Assembly (NCBI RefSeq): GCF_041359055.1
Contig: NZ_JBGJKZ010000001.1
Coordinates: forward strand, 62,001-126,000
Origin: Paenalcaligenes hominis_A
GTDB lineage: Bacteria; Pseudomonadota; Gammaproteobacteria; Burkholderiales; Burkholderiaceae_B
Length of the DNA stretch: 64,000 nt
Direction: 5' to 3'
Shown here: positions 1 through 7,260 of the stretch, one piece after another
Position numbering within the stretch: the stretch's first letter is position 1
How the letters are laid out: every line of letters starts with the position of its first letter
Position numbers and translations under genes: made by a program
Notes under the pieces: generated by a model
The model's database searches: none
Told to the model about the DNA's origin: nothing
Seen by the model: only the letters and a program-made list of their open reading frames with translations

Positions 1-898
1 CGGCTATTACCTAACTAAAGCGTTTGATGAGGCAGGTATACCATCTGGGGTTTTAAATTTCATCACTGGACGTGCTTCGGCAGTGGGTCCCACCTTGGTG
101 GAGTCGCCAGCAGTGAAAGCCATTTCATTTACCGGCTCTACTGCAGCGGGTGAGCAAATTGCCAAAGCTGCCAAGATGACTACACGCCTGCAAATGGAGC
201 TAGGCGGAAAAAACCCTCTTATTGTGATGGAAGATGCAGATCTTGACCTTGCGGTGCGCTTAATTGTGCAGGGCGGTTTTAATTTGAGTGGTCAAGCGTG
301 TACGGGCACGAGCCGTGTATTGGTGCATAGTGCAGTCAAAGCAGAGTTCACTAAAAAACTTGTAGAAAAAGTGCGCACCTTGACGTTGGGCCCAGGCATA
401 GAAAACCGTGATTTAGGCCCTATTGCAACAGAGTCTCAACTAAATAGTATCTTGGAATACATAGAAATAGGTAAACGAGAGGCGACATTGTTGTGTGGCG
501 GTACACGTCCAGAAGGGCCTGAATTTGAGAACGGCTTGTATGTGTTGCCTACGGTGTTTACTGACGTGACTCAAGACATGCGCATTGCCAAAGAAGAGAT
601 TTTTGGCCCCGTAGTGGCGGTTATTGAAATTGCCGACTATGAGGATGCTTTGGCAAAGGCCAATGACACAGAGTACGGTTTGGCAGCCGCTATTGTGACG
701 CAAAATCCTAGCTACGCCCACCGGTTTGTGAATGAGATTGAAGCAGGCACGGTCAAAATTAACCGAACCACCACAGGTAATTTAATTAATGCACCATTTG
801 GCGGGTTGAAGCAGTCCAGCACTTCTACCTTTAGAGAATCAGGGCGGGCCGGACTAGAGTTTTATACCCAAATAAAAACCGTGTATCGAGGTATCTGA
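1..898 (+). CDS. Aldehyde dehydrogenase, NAD(P)-dependent (5' end outside window)
   Basis: This is the C-terminal part, about 298 residues, of an aldehyde dehydrogenase. The frame is open from base 2, so the true start lies upstream of the window. The general-base Glu is in QMELGGKNP (Glu codon 197-199) and the catalytic Cys in GQACTGTS (codon 299-301). They are followed by the family motif EEIFGPVVAV and the C-terminus EFYTQIKTVY. That C-terminus recalls the 2-oxoglutarate-semialdehyde (2,5-dioxovalerate) dehydrogenase branch, but the substrate cannot be fixed from sequence alone. It leads a tight same-strand run with redox carriers and an ornithine-cyclodeaminase-family enzyme. I therefore infer that it oxidises an aldehyde intermediate of the same catabolic pathway. 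Confidence 0.9.
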   Translation, partial: GYYLTKAFDEAGIPSGVLNFITGRASAVGPTLVESPAVKAISFTGSTAAGEQIAKAAKMTTRLQMELGGKNPLIVMEDADLDLAVRLIVQGGFNLSGQACTGTSRVLVHSAVKAEFTKKLVEKVRTLTLGPGIENRDLGPIATESQLNSILEYIEIGKREATLLCGGTRPEGPEFENGLYVLPTVFTDVTQDMRIAKEEIFGPVVAVIEIADYEDALAKANDTEYGLAAAIVTQNPSYAHRFVNEIEAGTVKINRTTTGNLINAPFGGLKQSSTSTFRESGRAGLEFYTQIKTVYRGI

Positions 899-944
899 TA
901 GCGCAAGTTATTGCGGTTCAATTCTTATAAAAAAGGATCAATCA

Positions 945-1424
945 ATGAGAAAGATTTTACGTTTAGAACAAAAAGAAGCACGTTTAATGGTGGATGCTGC
1001 TATTGCAAAATCCAAAGAAATCGGCGTGCTAGAAACCGTTTGTGTGGTTGATGAGGGCGGCTTTCCTATTGTGATGGAGCGCATGGATGGTGCACGTATT
1101 ACGGGTCCACAAATAGCCTGGAACAAAGCATTTACTGCGGCGGCTCATAAGCGTTCTACGCACTTGTTTACGACCCCTCCTAATGGTCCCGCTTTGCCTG
1201 GTAATGAAGCCTTTGGTATTCAGCTTAGTTTCGAAGGTAAGTTTGCTGCGTTTATTGGGGGCTTTCCTATAGTGGTTGACGGAGAGGTGGTTGGTGGCAT
1301 TGGCCTCAGTGGTGGCAACGGTGAACAAGACACCAAAGCGGGTGTGGCCGGTTTGCAAGCATTGGCAGATGAGCTTTCTAGCCAAGGCTTTGAGGTATTG
1401 GTTCAAGCCGATATTAAAAAGTAA
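945..1424 (+). CDS. GlcG/HbpS-family (DUF336) protein
   Basis: The 159-residue protein matches the GlcG/HbpS (DUF336) fold throughout. It has an N-terminal helix (RLEQKEARLMVDAAIAKSKE), the strand VCVVDEGGFPIVMERMDGA, and the glycine-rich C-terminal segment VVDGEVVGGIGLSGGNGEQD that typifies the family. Members include heme-binding HbpS and GlcG of glycolate operons. Many are encoded beside oxygenases or dehydrogenases without a known catalytic role. No signal peptide is visible, so it should be cytoplasmic. It lies 46 bases after the aldehyde dehydrogenase and 12 before the reductase, which suggests one transcript. Its role in the module is unknown; cofactor or substrate binding is a guess from the family. 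Confidence 0.85.
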   Translation: MRKILRLEQKEARLMVDAAIAKSKEIGVLETVCVVDEGGFPIVMERMDGARITGPQIAWNKAFTAAAHKRSTHLFTTPPNGPALPGNEAFGIQLSFEGKFAAFIGGFPIVVDGEVVGGIGLSGGNGEQDTKAGVAGLQALADELSSQGFEVLVQADIKK

Positions 1425-1436
1425 CAGGAGCAGGGC

Positions 1437-2465
1437 ATGGCATATCAGGTAGAGGTAATAGAAACGGGGATCGTATTTGAGGTGAACCCTGAGGAAAAGT
1501 TACTTGAAGCCGCTTCTCGCCAAGGAGTACGTATTTATAGCGACTGCGAGTTTGGTGGCTGTGGCACGTGTCGAATCAAAGTAGTTGAAGGACAAGTGCA
1601 TTACGAAGATGACTTTTTGCCGATGAGTGTGAGTGATGAGGAACACGCGGAAGGGTTTGCTGCTGCGTGTCAGGCACAGGTGAATTCTGATCTCAAAATT
1701 AGTTTGGCAAACCACATTGATATTTTGCCTGAGACTCGTGCCCTATCGTTACGCGTTAGTTCAGTACGTGAGTTGTGTCCTGGAGTACGAGAGCTGCGTT
1801 TGCAAGGTGAAAACTTAACCAGTGCAAGGTATTTACCAGGGCAGTACCTGAATATCCAGCTTGAAGATGGACGGGCACGTAGCTTTTCTATGGCAACAGC
1901 CACCGCGCAAAATAATGAGCTGCGCCTTTTTATTCGCGAGGTGGAGCAGGGGTTATTTACACAACATCAACTACCCCAGCTAGCGGTGGGACAGCCCTTA
2001 GAGGTTGAGCTGCCCTTAGGCAATTTTTATTACCGAGCGCGTGATTGGCGTCCGTTGATCTTTGTGGCTACAGGAACAGGTATTGCCCCTATACGTGCCA
2101 TTTTAGAGTCGTTACTTGATGACGAGGATTGTCCCCCTATTTCCTTGTATTGGGGTATGCGCAGCGAACAAGACTTGTATCAATTTGATGAGTTTACTGC
2201 GTGGGCCAAGCGTTTATCTGACTTTAGTTTTATTCCGGTGTTATCACAGCCGGAGCCAAGTTGGCAGGGACGTGTGGGTTATGTGCAGGATGCTGTATGT
2301 GCCGATCACCCTGATGGTTCTGAGTTTGCGTTTTATCTGTGTGGGGCACCAGCCATGATCGCGGATGCGCAAACTAAGTTTAAAGCCATTGGGGCAGATA
2401 GTGATTTTATTTATGCTGATGCTTTTACTTTTCAGCATGAGCAGGCGGTGGTAGAGAGCGTTTAA
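1437..2465 (+). CDS. Ferredoxin-NAD(P)H reductase with N-terminal 2Fe-2S domain (oxygenase reductase type)
   Basis: The 342-residue flavoprotein has the class-IB oxygenase-reductase layout. Residues 1-90 are a plant-type 2Fe-2S domain with cysteines in SDCEFGGCGTC and a fourth in AAACQAQV. Next comes a ferredoxin-reductase FAD domain (ARSFSMATA is the RxYS-like flavin motif) and then an NAD(P) domain (VATGTGIAPIRAI, and FYLCGAPAMI near the end). Homologues such as phenol hydroxylase and CDP-6-deoxyglucoseen reductases pass electrons from NAD(P)H through FAD to 2Fe-2S centres. Two separate ferredoxins follow directly, so electrons probably flow from this reductase to them and then to an oxygenase not seen here. 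An SD-like aggag lies just upstream of the ATG. Confidence 0.9.
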   Translation: MAYQVEVIETGIVFEVNPEEKLLEAASRQGVRIYSDCEFGGCGTCRIKVVEGQVHYEDDFLPMSVSDEEHAEGFAAACQAQVNSDLKISLANHIDILPETRALSLRVSSVRELCPGVRELRLQGENLTSARYLPGQYLNIQLEDGRARSFSMATATAQNNELRLFIREVEQGLFTQHQLPQLAVGQPLEVELPLGNFYYRARDWRPLIFVATGTGIAPIRAILESLLDDEDCPPISLYWGMRSEQDLYQFDEFTAWAKRLSDFSFIPVLSQPEPSWQGRVGYVQDAVCADHPDGSEFAFYLCGAPAMIADAQTKFKAIGADSDFIYADAFTFQHEQAVVESV

Positions 2466-2545
2466 AGCGCACACTATTTAGCTGGCGCTAGCGTGGATGA
2501 AGACGATTTACTCCACCCGATGAATTTTTGATTTTAGGTGAATTC

Positions 2546-2854
2546 ATGCCCTTAGTAACGTTTTATAAAGGTGGCGACGTCTTTCAAGACGAAGTCAAAG
2601 AAAACACAAATTTAGTCGTTCGGGCGGGAATACGTCAGTTTCCCTTTCCACACCTACGTTACGGCTGCGGGATGGGGCGTTGTGCAAAATGCGCTTGCCG
2701 TATTTTAAAAGGTGCGGAGCATTTGCCTGTAGCGAACTGGAAGGAAAAAAAACAGTTAGGCACCGAACGCTTAGAGCAAGGCTATCGCTTGATGTGCCAG
2801 CTTTGGATTAACGAAGACATTGAGGTCGAACAAGATCTGGATGAGTTGGTTTAG
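2546..2854 (+). CDS. Small 2Fe-2S plant-type ferredoxin (first of two)
   Basis: This is a ferredoxin of 102 residues. The cluster cysteines fit C-x4-C-x2-C in GCGMGRCAKC, with the fourth Cys in YRLMCQLW. The extra Cys in AKCACRI is unusual. I place the start at the ATG at 2546, because AGGTG at 2536-2540 sits five bases upstream; a TTG at 2528 in the same frame has no such site. The region between the reductase stop and this gene (about 80 bases) may hold a weak promoter, though none stands out. Its likely partner is the reductase upstream. It differs clearly from the second ferredoxin at 3176, so the two may serve different steps. Confidence 0.85.
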   Translation: MPLVTFYKGGDVFQDEVKENTNLVVRAGIRQFPFPHLRYGCGMGRCAKCACRILKGAEHLPVANWKEKKQLGTERLEQGYRLMCQLWINEDIEVEQDLDELV

Positions 2855-2862
2855 GAGAAGAC

Positions 2863-3162
2863 ATGTATATCGTATTAACAAGTAAACCCGGTGAATACAA
2901 AACTGAACCGGGTTCTGGAACAACAGTGTTGAGCACTTACGAATATAAGTTTTACAACCAAACCAAAGCTGTGTTTTCCATAGCGCGTATTGAGCCTAAC
3001 TCCCGCGTCATCATTACAGAAGAAGGGGAAGGTGGCACCGTCAATAATATTCCCACACGCCAAATGGAAAAATTCGATACCGAACAAGAAGCCCTCAAAG
3101 AGCTAGAAGGCCTGACGCAGTTTGGTTCTATTCAAGCGGAGTTGATCCCTTGTCAGATTTAA
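2863..3162 (+). CDS. Conserved-looking protein of unknown family, between two ferredoxin genes
   Basis: I do not recognise this 99-residue protein. It starts MYIVLTSKPGEYKTEPG after a good SD (aggagaag), nine bases after the preceding ferredoxin, and ends just before the next. No signal peptide, membrane segment or metal-binding cysteine pattern is present; a single Cys lies near the C-terminus. The predicted flavour is mostly beta (YEYKFYNQTKAVFSIARI, SRVIITEEGEGG) with one helix near residues 70-85. Its tight placement argues for a role in the same redox complex, such as a small oxygenase subunit or coupling protein. It does not look like the MmoB/DmpM effector family. Function unassigned. 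Confidence 0.7.
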   Translation: MYIVLTSKPGEYKTEPGSGTTVLSTYEYKFYNQTKAVFSIARIEPNSRVIITEEGEGGTVNNIPTRQMEKFDTEQEALKELEGLTQFGSIQAELIPCQI

Positions 3163-3175
3163 TGTGAGAGTAAAA

Positions 3176-3454
3176 ATGGTTGAAATTACCTTTGCAACAA
3201 ATGATGGCTTTAAGGTGGATGCCCCTGAAAACAGTAATTTATTGCGCATATCGATTCGCGAACGAGGCGGTATTCCGTTTAAGTGTGGGGGCGGCATTTG
3301 TGGTACGTGTAAATGCCACATTGTAGAGGGCTTGGAAAATACGGACGCACTAAAAGGCAAAGAAAAAAAGCACCTGAGTCCAGAGGAAATTGAACAAGGC
3401 TTCAGAATGGCATGCCAAACCTTTGTGAATGGCAATATTACGGTGAAATGGTAG
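3176..3454 (+). CDS. Small 2Fe-2S plant-type ferredoxin (second of two)
   Basis: The 92-residue protein is a plant-type ferredoxin with cysteines in FKCGGGICGTCKC (C-x4-C-x2-C) and a fourth in FRMACQTF. The start is set at the ATG at 3176 (MVEITFATNDGFKV), giving the usual family N-terminus; an in-frame GTG at 3164 would add four atypical residues. A region of charged residues (KGKEKKHLSPEEIEQGF) precedes the last Cys, as in ferredoxins that serve bacterial oxygenases. Together with the 2546 ferredoxin it makes two dedicated carriers for one reductase, which is uncommon in a compact operon. Confidence 0.85.
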   Translation: MVEITFATNDGFKVDAPENSNLLRISIRERGGIPFKCGGGICGTCKCHIVEGLENTDALKGKEKKHLSPEEIEQGFRMACQTFVNGNITVKW

Positions 3455-3463
3455 TTAGCGCTT

Positions 3464-4375
3464 ATGATTTACTTAACTGACCGCCAGATTTGTCATTTAT
3501 TAGCGGATGACGCTGTGAACCGCCGTGTTTTAGCGGCTGCGTTCATAGAGCTTGAGCAGCAGCAAGCGGCTCAGTTAGCTCGGCAACGGATCGAGGCGCA
3601 AGGAGTAAAACTCTCTACGCTAGCGGCAGTTTTACCTATGCAAGGGGTGGCAGGGGCTAAGGTTTATACCACTATCCAAGGTAGGTTCACTTTTGTCATT
3701 ATCTTGTTTTCTACTGAAACGGGCGCGGTGCTTGCGGTGTTAGATGCCCAGCAAATCACAAAAAAGCGCACGGCGGCCTGTTCCGTACTGATGGCGCAGC
3801 AGTTTGCGTGTACGCGCCCGAAAAAGTTGGCTGTGTTTGGCTTGGGGGCTCAGAGCACAGAACACGTAATGCAAATGGCACATGCGTTTGATTTTGAGCA
3901 AATAGCGCTAGTAACTCGACAGCCTTACCCTGAAAAAGCAGCACATTTACAAGACCAGCTACAGGTTAATGTGTGTCAGGCATCACCCGAGCAGGCACTG
4001 GATGGTGCCGATATTATCGTAACCGCTACGCGTGCTGTCACCCCCATCATAAACGGTGACAGCCTGAAGCCAGGTGTATTTATTGCTGCAGTAGGTTCTA
4101 GTTTACCGACCACACGTGAGCTTGATGACTCGGTAATTAAAAAAGCCGACGCGATTGTGGTGGAATCTAAAGAACAAAGCTTAAAAGAAGCCGGCGATTT
4201 AATTTTAGCGTCTCATCTAGTTAGTACTGAAAAGATATATACATTTGGTGAGGTATTAGCAAATAAATCGTTATTTAATCAGTCGTATGATTTAGTGATT
4301 TACAAAGCAGTAGGAGTGGCATTAGAGGACATTGCTCTTGCCGGTTTGGCTTATGAAAATTTCATTAAAAATTAA
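3464..4375 (+). CDS. Ornithine cyclodeaminase / mu-crystallin family protein
   Basis: The 303-residue protein belongs to the OCD/mu-crystallin family. It has the N-terminal dimer domain (AVLPMQGVAGAKVYTTIQG, then TGAVLAVLDAQQITKKRTAACS with the conserved Lys/Arg substrate residues) and a Rossmann NAD(P) domain beginning KLAVFGLGAQSTEHV, near residue 122. Members act as ornithine cyclodeaminase, delta1-pyrroline-2-carboxylate reductase, ketimine reductase or alanine dehydrogenase. Which one applies here cannot be told from motifs. It begins nine bases after the second ferredoxin and closes the redox cluster. Together with the aldehyde dehydrogenase it hints that the pathway handles an amine, cyclic amino acid or betaine. 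Confidence 0.88.
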   Translation: MIYLTDRQICHLLADDAVNRRVLAAAFIELEQQQAAQLARQRIEAQGVKLSTLAAVLPMQGVAGAKVYTTIQGRFTFVIILFSTETGAVLAVLDAQQITKKRTAACSVLMAQQFACTRPKKLAVFGLGAQSTEHVMQMAHAFDFEQIALVTRQPYPEKAAHLQDQLQVNVCQASPEQALDGADIIVTATRAVTPIINGDSLKPGVFIAAVGSSLPTTRELDDSVIKKADAIVVESKEQSLKEAGDLILASHLVSTEKIYTFGEVLANKSLFNQSYDLVIYKAVGVALEDIALAGLAYENFIKN

Positions 4376-4386
4376 AATAAGTCAAT

Positions 4387-4396
4387 AGGAGGTGAT
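4387..4396 (+). promoter_or_regulatory. Strong orphan Shine-Dalgarno-like sequence
   Basis: AGGAGGTGAT is complementary to ten bases of the 16S rRNA 3' end, yet no start codon lies at normal spacing. The overlapping ATG at 4395 opens only an eight-codon frame. A 9-bp hairpin (4412-4437, CTTGTTTTAA / TTAAACAAG) follows, then the next gene at 4449. It could be a ribosome standby or loading site, a translated mini-ORF, or a relic. Confidence 0.4.
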
Positions 4397-4448
4397 GTTA
4401 AGAGACTTCTGCTTGTTTTAAGTATAAATTAAACAAGAGTAATATTTT

Positions 4449-4823
4449 ATGAAAGATGACCGATTCTCTAGCATAGGTGTTTTAAAACAAGCGCTTACAA
4501 GAGATTACAATCGTGTAAATATGGCTATTTTTTCAGGCGGTGTTATTAGTCTAAAAATAGATATAGTCCAAGATAAAATATTAATTATTGCCAATCACAA
4601 GCGCGTTGCTGCTCTTGATTATCTTAGTAAAGAAAATGCTATTGTTAGTGATTTAGCTGATAACTATTTAGTAAAGTCTTTTAAAAAAGAATTCATTAAA
4701 TTGCTGGAAAATGATTACGGGTTTGATATTTTATCTTTATTTAAAGATTATGATACTCGATCCGAGCTTTCATTGACCGCTATTTATCTAAAAGACTGTA
4801 TTGAAAGTTACATTTCAGTTTAA
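4449..4823 (+). CDS. Small AT-rich protein, tentatively DUF2294-like
   Basis: The 124-residue cytoplasmic protein has no signal or membrane segment. It reads as alpha-beta: an N-terminal helix with the segment REYNRV-like TRDYNRVNMAIFSGG, a strand KIDIVQDKILIIAN, a helix from about 60 to 90, and a final strand-helix. This layout resembles DUF2294 proteins, but I make that link from memory of the pattern and it is weak. The gene is visibly more AT-rich than its neighbours and has only a weak SD (AAGAG) before the ATG. It sits between the ferredoxin cluster and a strong terminator, so it may be the last gene of that transcript or an acquired singleton. Confidence 0.6.
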   Translation: MKDDRFSSIGVLKQALTRDYNRVNMAIFSGGVISLKIDIVQDKILIIANHKRVAALDYLSKENAIVSDLADNYLVKSFKKEFIKLLENDYGFDILSLFKDYDTRSELSLTAIYLKDCIESYISV

Positions 4824-4876
4824 ATCCATTCCTAATGTGTTGGCTGGTTTTTAGGCCTTAATAAAGAGCTTATATC

Positions 4877-4926
4877 CGCCGGTACTTCTTTGGTTACCCA
4901 ACCAAGGAGTACCGGCGTTTTTTTTT
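4877..4926 (+). terminator. Rho-independent terminator or attenuator just before the NIF3-family gene
   Basis: The stem CGCCGGTAC...GTACCGGCG extends inward through CTTTGGTT/AACCAAGG to about 17 pairs with a short TACCC loop. It ends at 4917 and a run of nine T follows. The T-run touches the GGAG ribosome-binding site (4927-4930) of the next gene. Confidence 0.9.
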
Positions 4927-4936
4927 GGAGACAGAA

Positions 4937-5962
4937 ATGACAACAGTAAATGATTTAATGGCGGCGCTAAATGTCATTACAGGTGGACGGATGGTGGATT
5001 CAGTCGAGGAGGCTGCCAAAGAAAACCATCCGTTTGTGATGTGGAAAGATTCTGGCATTTATGGGAAAAAAATTCTGGAGATACCGGGTTTAATTCATGG
5101 TGATCCAGAACAGAAAATAAAAAAAATAGCTGTTTGTATGACTATGACTGAGTTGAGCATAGAGTTAGCGGGAGCAACCGGAGTGGATGCCATAGTGGCC
5201 CATCATCCCATTGCTGATGCAGCCAGTTGTGGCGGTGTCACTCTAAAAGACTATTTAGATCTTTATGGTATAGCCGCTTTAGAGTGCCATGAGGCGTTTC
5301 ATGGTTTGCACCCTGGGATCGCCTATTTACATGGACACCGCGTGCTGAAAAGCGATATTTCTTATGGTGGTGTGCATGGCAACGTGGTGTTTGTTGGTGA
5401 GGTGTTTGCTGAGATCAATACATTGGGCGATATATTGCGGCGTTTGGACGCACACATGGGCTTAGAGCTAGAGCATGAATTATTAAATTATGAGCGTGGC
5501 TTAAAAGCTTGTGATGATATTCACGAGGCTAGCTTATTAACCAAAGGGCGTATTCATATAGGAAATGAAAATAGTCCAGTAAATAAAGTGCTGCACATAT
5601 TTCCTCATACTGGATTTAGCAAAGAAAACCTCTATCAAGCCATAAAAGAAAATCCTGATGTGGATACGGTTTTAGCCTCAATCAGTCGTGTTTATCCAGG
5701 TCATGAGTTGATTGATGCGGCACGCTCGTTAGGTCTGAATTTTTTAGTAGGTAATAGCCATGTTTTGGAAATACTAGAAAATGGCATGCCTTTGGCTTAC
5801 GCCTTAGAGCAGTTATTAGAAGGCGTAGAGGTGGTTGTGTTTAGAGATAGAGTAACATCCACGCCCGTGCGTGCTTTAGGTAATCAGCACTTACAAGACT
5901 ATGCTGAGCGCTTTTCAAAAGAGCACCTGGTGGGCAGAAACTTGATTAGTGCCTGTCTTTGA
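4937..5962 (+). CDS. NIF3-family dinuclear-metal protein (GTP cyclohydrolase I type 2 homologue)
   Basis: The 341-residue protein is recognised as NIF3/YbgI-like from the motif VDAIVAHHPI (paired metal-binding His) near residues 80-90, and from a C-terminal His in LNFLVGNSHVLEI matching the family's second metal site. NIF3 proteins form hexameric toroids with a two-metal centre and their substrate is largely unknown. This copy is longer than the ~250-residue YbgI type, with a divergent insert between the metal-binding halves. The start is the ATG at 4937, with GGAG six bases upstream. The next gene, a membrane protein, starts 19 bases after its stop, so the two probably form one unit. Confidence 0.75.
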   Translation: MTTVNDLMAALNVITGGRMVDSVEEAAKENHPFVMWKDSGIYGKKILEIPGLIHGDPEQKIKKIAVCMTMTELSIELAGATGVDAIVAHHPIADAASCGGVTLKDYLDLYGIAALECHEAFHGLHPGIAYLHGHRVLKSDISYGGVHGNVVFVGEVFAEINTLGDILRRLDAHMGLELEHELLNYERGLKACDDIHEASLLTKGRIHIGNENSPVNKVLHIFPHTGFSKENLYQAIKENPDVDTVLASISRVYPGHELIDAARSLGLNFLVGNSHVLEILENGMPLAYALEQLLEGVEVVVFRDRVTSTPVRALGNQHLQDYAERFSKEHLVGRNLISACL

Positions 5963-5981
5963 TAGGCGAGGAGGAGACGCA

Positions 5982-7073
5982 ATGCATAACCGAGTCCTAT
6001 CCCCCGCGTTAATTAAAAGCCGTAGAGCTTATACGCGGATAGAAAAAGTAGGGTTGTTTTTTTTGCTTTTGGGGTTATTGACCCTTTTGATATCCCCTGG
6101 CACTTTAGCTGGTGCTTTTGATAAAGTGCTAAAAACCACTAAACCGGTCGTAGTTGATGTGTTTTTAACGGGTGAAGTCGGTATAGCGGTTGTTATTAGT
6201 GTGATTATTGGTCGGCTTTTAGAGCGTTTGGGTTTTACTGACGCCATGATGCGTATTTTTGTTCCCTCCATGCGACTTATTGGGGTGAACTCCGCGGTCA
6301 TTGTTCCTAGCGTTTACAACATTTTTGGTGACATTAATGCAGCGGGGCGTATTTCAGGCCCTTTGCTGAAAAAAGCAGGAGCTACCAAAGCTGAGCAGAA
6401 AATTGCTGTCGCCACCATGGTGCAGTCTCAACAGTCATTTTCTACCTTTATGTTAGGGATGATGGCCTTATCATTTGCTGGAGTAAACGTATTTTTGGTG
6501 GTTATGGTGGCTATTTTTGGCCCTTTGTTAATTTCCCCGTTTTTATTATCACGATTTGTTTATAAAGATGTAAAACCGCTCAGTGATATTGCTATCCCTA
6601 AGTTCACGCCGGATACGGAGTTTGTACCCATGCTATTTAAAGCTGCGCGTGAGGGGGTAGAGCTCTTGTTTTTAATACTTATTCCTGCGGTTGCCTTAGT
6701 GTTTTGTGTGATTGGCTTGTTGGACTATATCGGCGTGTGGGCTCCTGTTGATCAGTTCTTGCAAAGCACTTTATCTGTATTAGGTATACATGCTGAGACA
6801 GGTGTGCTTGCTGTATTAGTGAGCCCAACTTTAGCCATGGGTAAACTACAAGCCATAGCGAGCACCTTAGATCCCCGTTTGGTGGTCGGGTCTTTTGTGT
6901 TGGCTTCATCTGGGTTGCCGCTTTCGTCTATTTTTGGACAAATTCCGGTTGTGTGGGCGGAGGCTTCAGACCTTACTGAAAAAGAAGCCATGGGGGCGGC
7001 GGTACTAGGTTTAATTATGCGAGTCACCACAGCGGTGCTGATTTCTTTTTTTCTCACTCCCTTATTGGTTTAA
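5982..7073 (+). CDS. Gate-domain (nucleoside recognition) inner-membrane protein
   Basis: A hydrophobic protein of about 363 residues with 8-10 likely membrane segments, for example EKVGLFFLLLGLLTLLIS, GIAVVISVIIGRLL and LLFLILIPAVALVFCVIGLL. The segment IVPSVYNIFGDINAAGRISG and the repeated layout fit the nucleoside-recognition Gate family (CD0519/CD1768-like, YjiH/SpmA relatives), thought to be transporters of unknown substrate. The start is set at 5982, since GAGGAG lies at 5969-5974 and the ORF extension upstream overlaps the NIF3-family gene. Pairing with a NIF3 protein suggests a shared pathway. A terminator follows at 7103. Confidence 0.75.
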   Translation: MHNRVLSPALIKSRRAYTRIEKVGLFFLLLGLLTLLISPGTLAGAFDKVLKTTKPVVVDVFLTGEVGIAVVISVIIGRLLERLGFTDAMMRIFVPSMRLIGVNSAVIVPSVYNIFGDINAAGRISGPLLKKAGATKAEQKIAVATMVQSQQSFSTFMLGMMALSFAGVNVFLVVMVAIFGPLLISPFLLSRFVYKDVKPLSDIAIPKFTPDTEFVPMLFKAAREGVELLFLILIPAVALVFCVIGLLDYIGVWAPVDQFLQSTLSVLGIHAETGVLAVLVSPTLAMGKLQAIASTLDPRLVVGSFVLASSGLPLSSIFGQIPVVWAEASDLTEKEAMGAAVLGLIMRVTTAVLISFFLTPLLV

Positions 7074-7102
7074 GTCTGCTCTATCTTTATAGCGAGACGG
7101 TA

Positions 7103-7139
7103 AAGCCTCGTTGCTCTTGGTTGAGCAAGAGGCTTTTTT
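7103..7139 (+). terminator. Rho-independent terminator after the NIF3 / Gate pair
   Basis: AAGCCTCGTTGCTC and GAGCAAGAGGCTT form a stem of about 12 pairs with one mismatch around a TTGGTT loop, followed by a run of T to 7139. Confidence 0.85.
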
Positions 7140-7202
7140 ATTAACACTTCAAGGGTAAACCTTAGTGGTTTAAATAATCAGAATAACGCTATTATTTATT
7201 CA

Positions 7203-7234
7203 TTCAGTGTACTGAACATAAGTGTGCTGAACAT
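7203..7234 (+). promoter_or_regulatory. Candidate operator upstream of the O-demethylase genes
   Basis: TTCAGT-GT-ACTGAA (7203-7216) is an inverted repeat. GTGTACTGAACAT (7207-7219) is repeated with one change as GTGTGCTGAACAT (7222-7234), fifteen bases on. The pair sits 27-58 bases before the start of the Rieske gene, a usual place for a repressor or activator site. No regulator gene lies adjacent, so the protein that binds is unknown. Confidence 0.4.
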
Positions 7235-7260
7235 GTGTTAATGAGATTAAGAGGCGAGAA

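Noticed and set aside
4877..4926. Riboswitch before the NIF3-family gene
   Set aside because: Only one terminator-type hairpin is seen; no conserved aptamer pattern could be recognised in the short upstream region.
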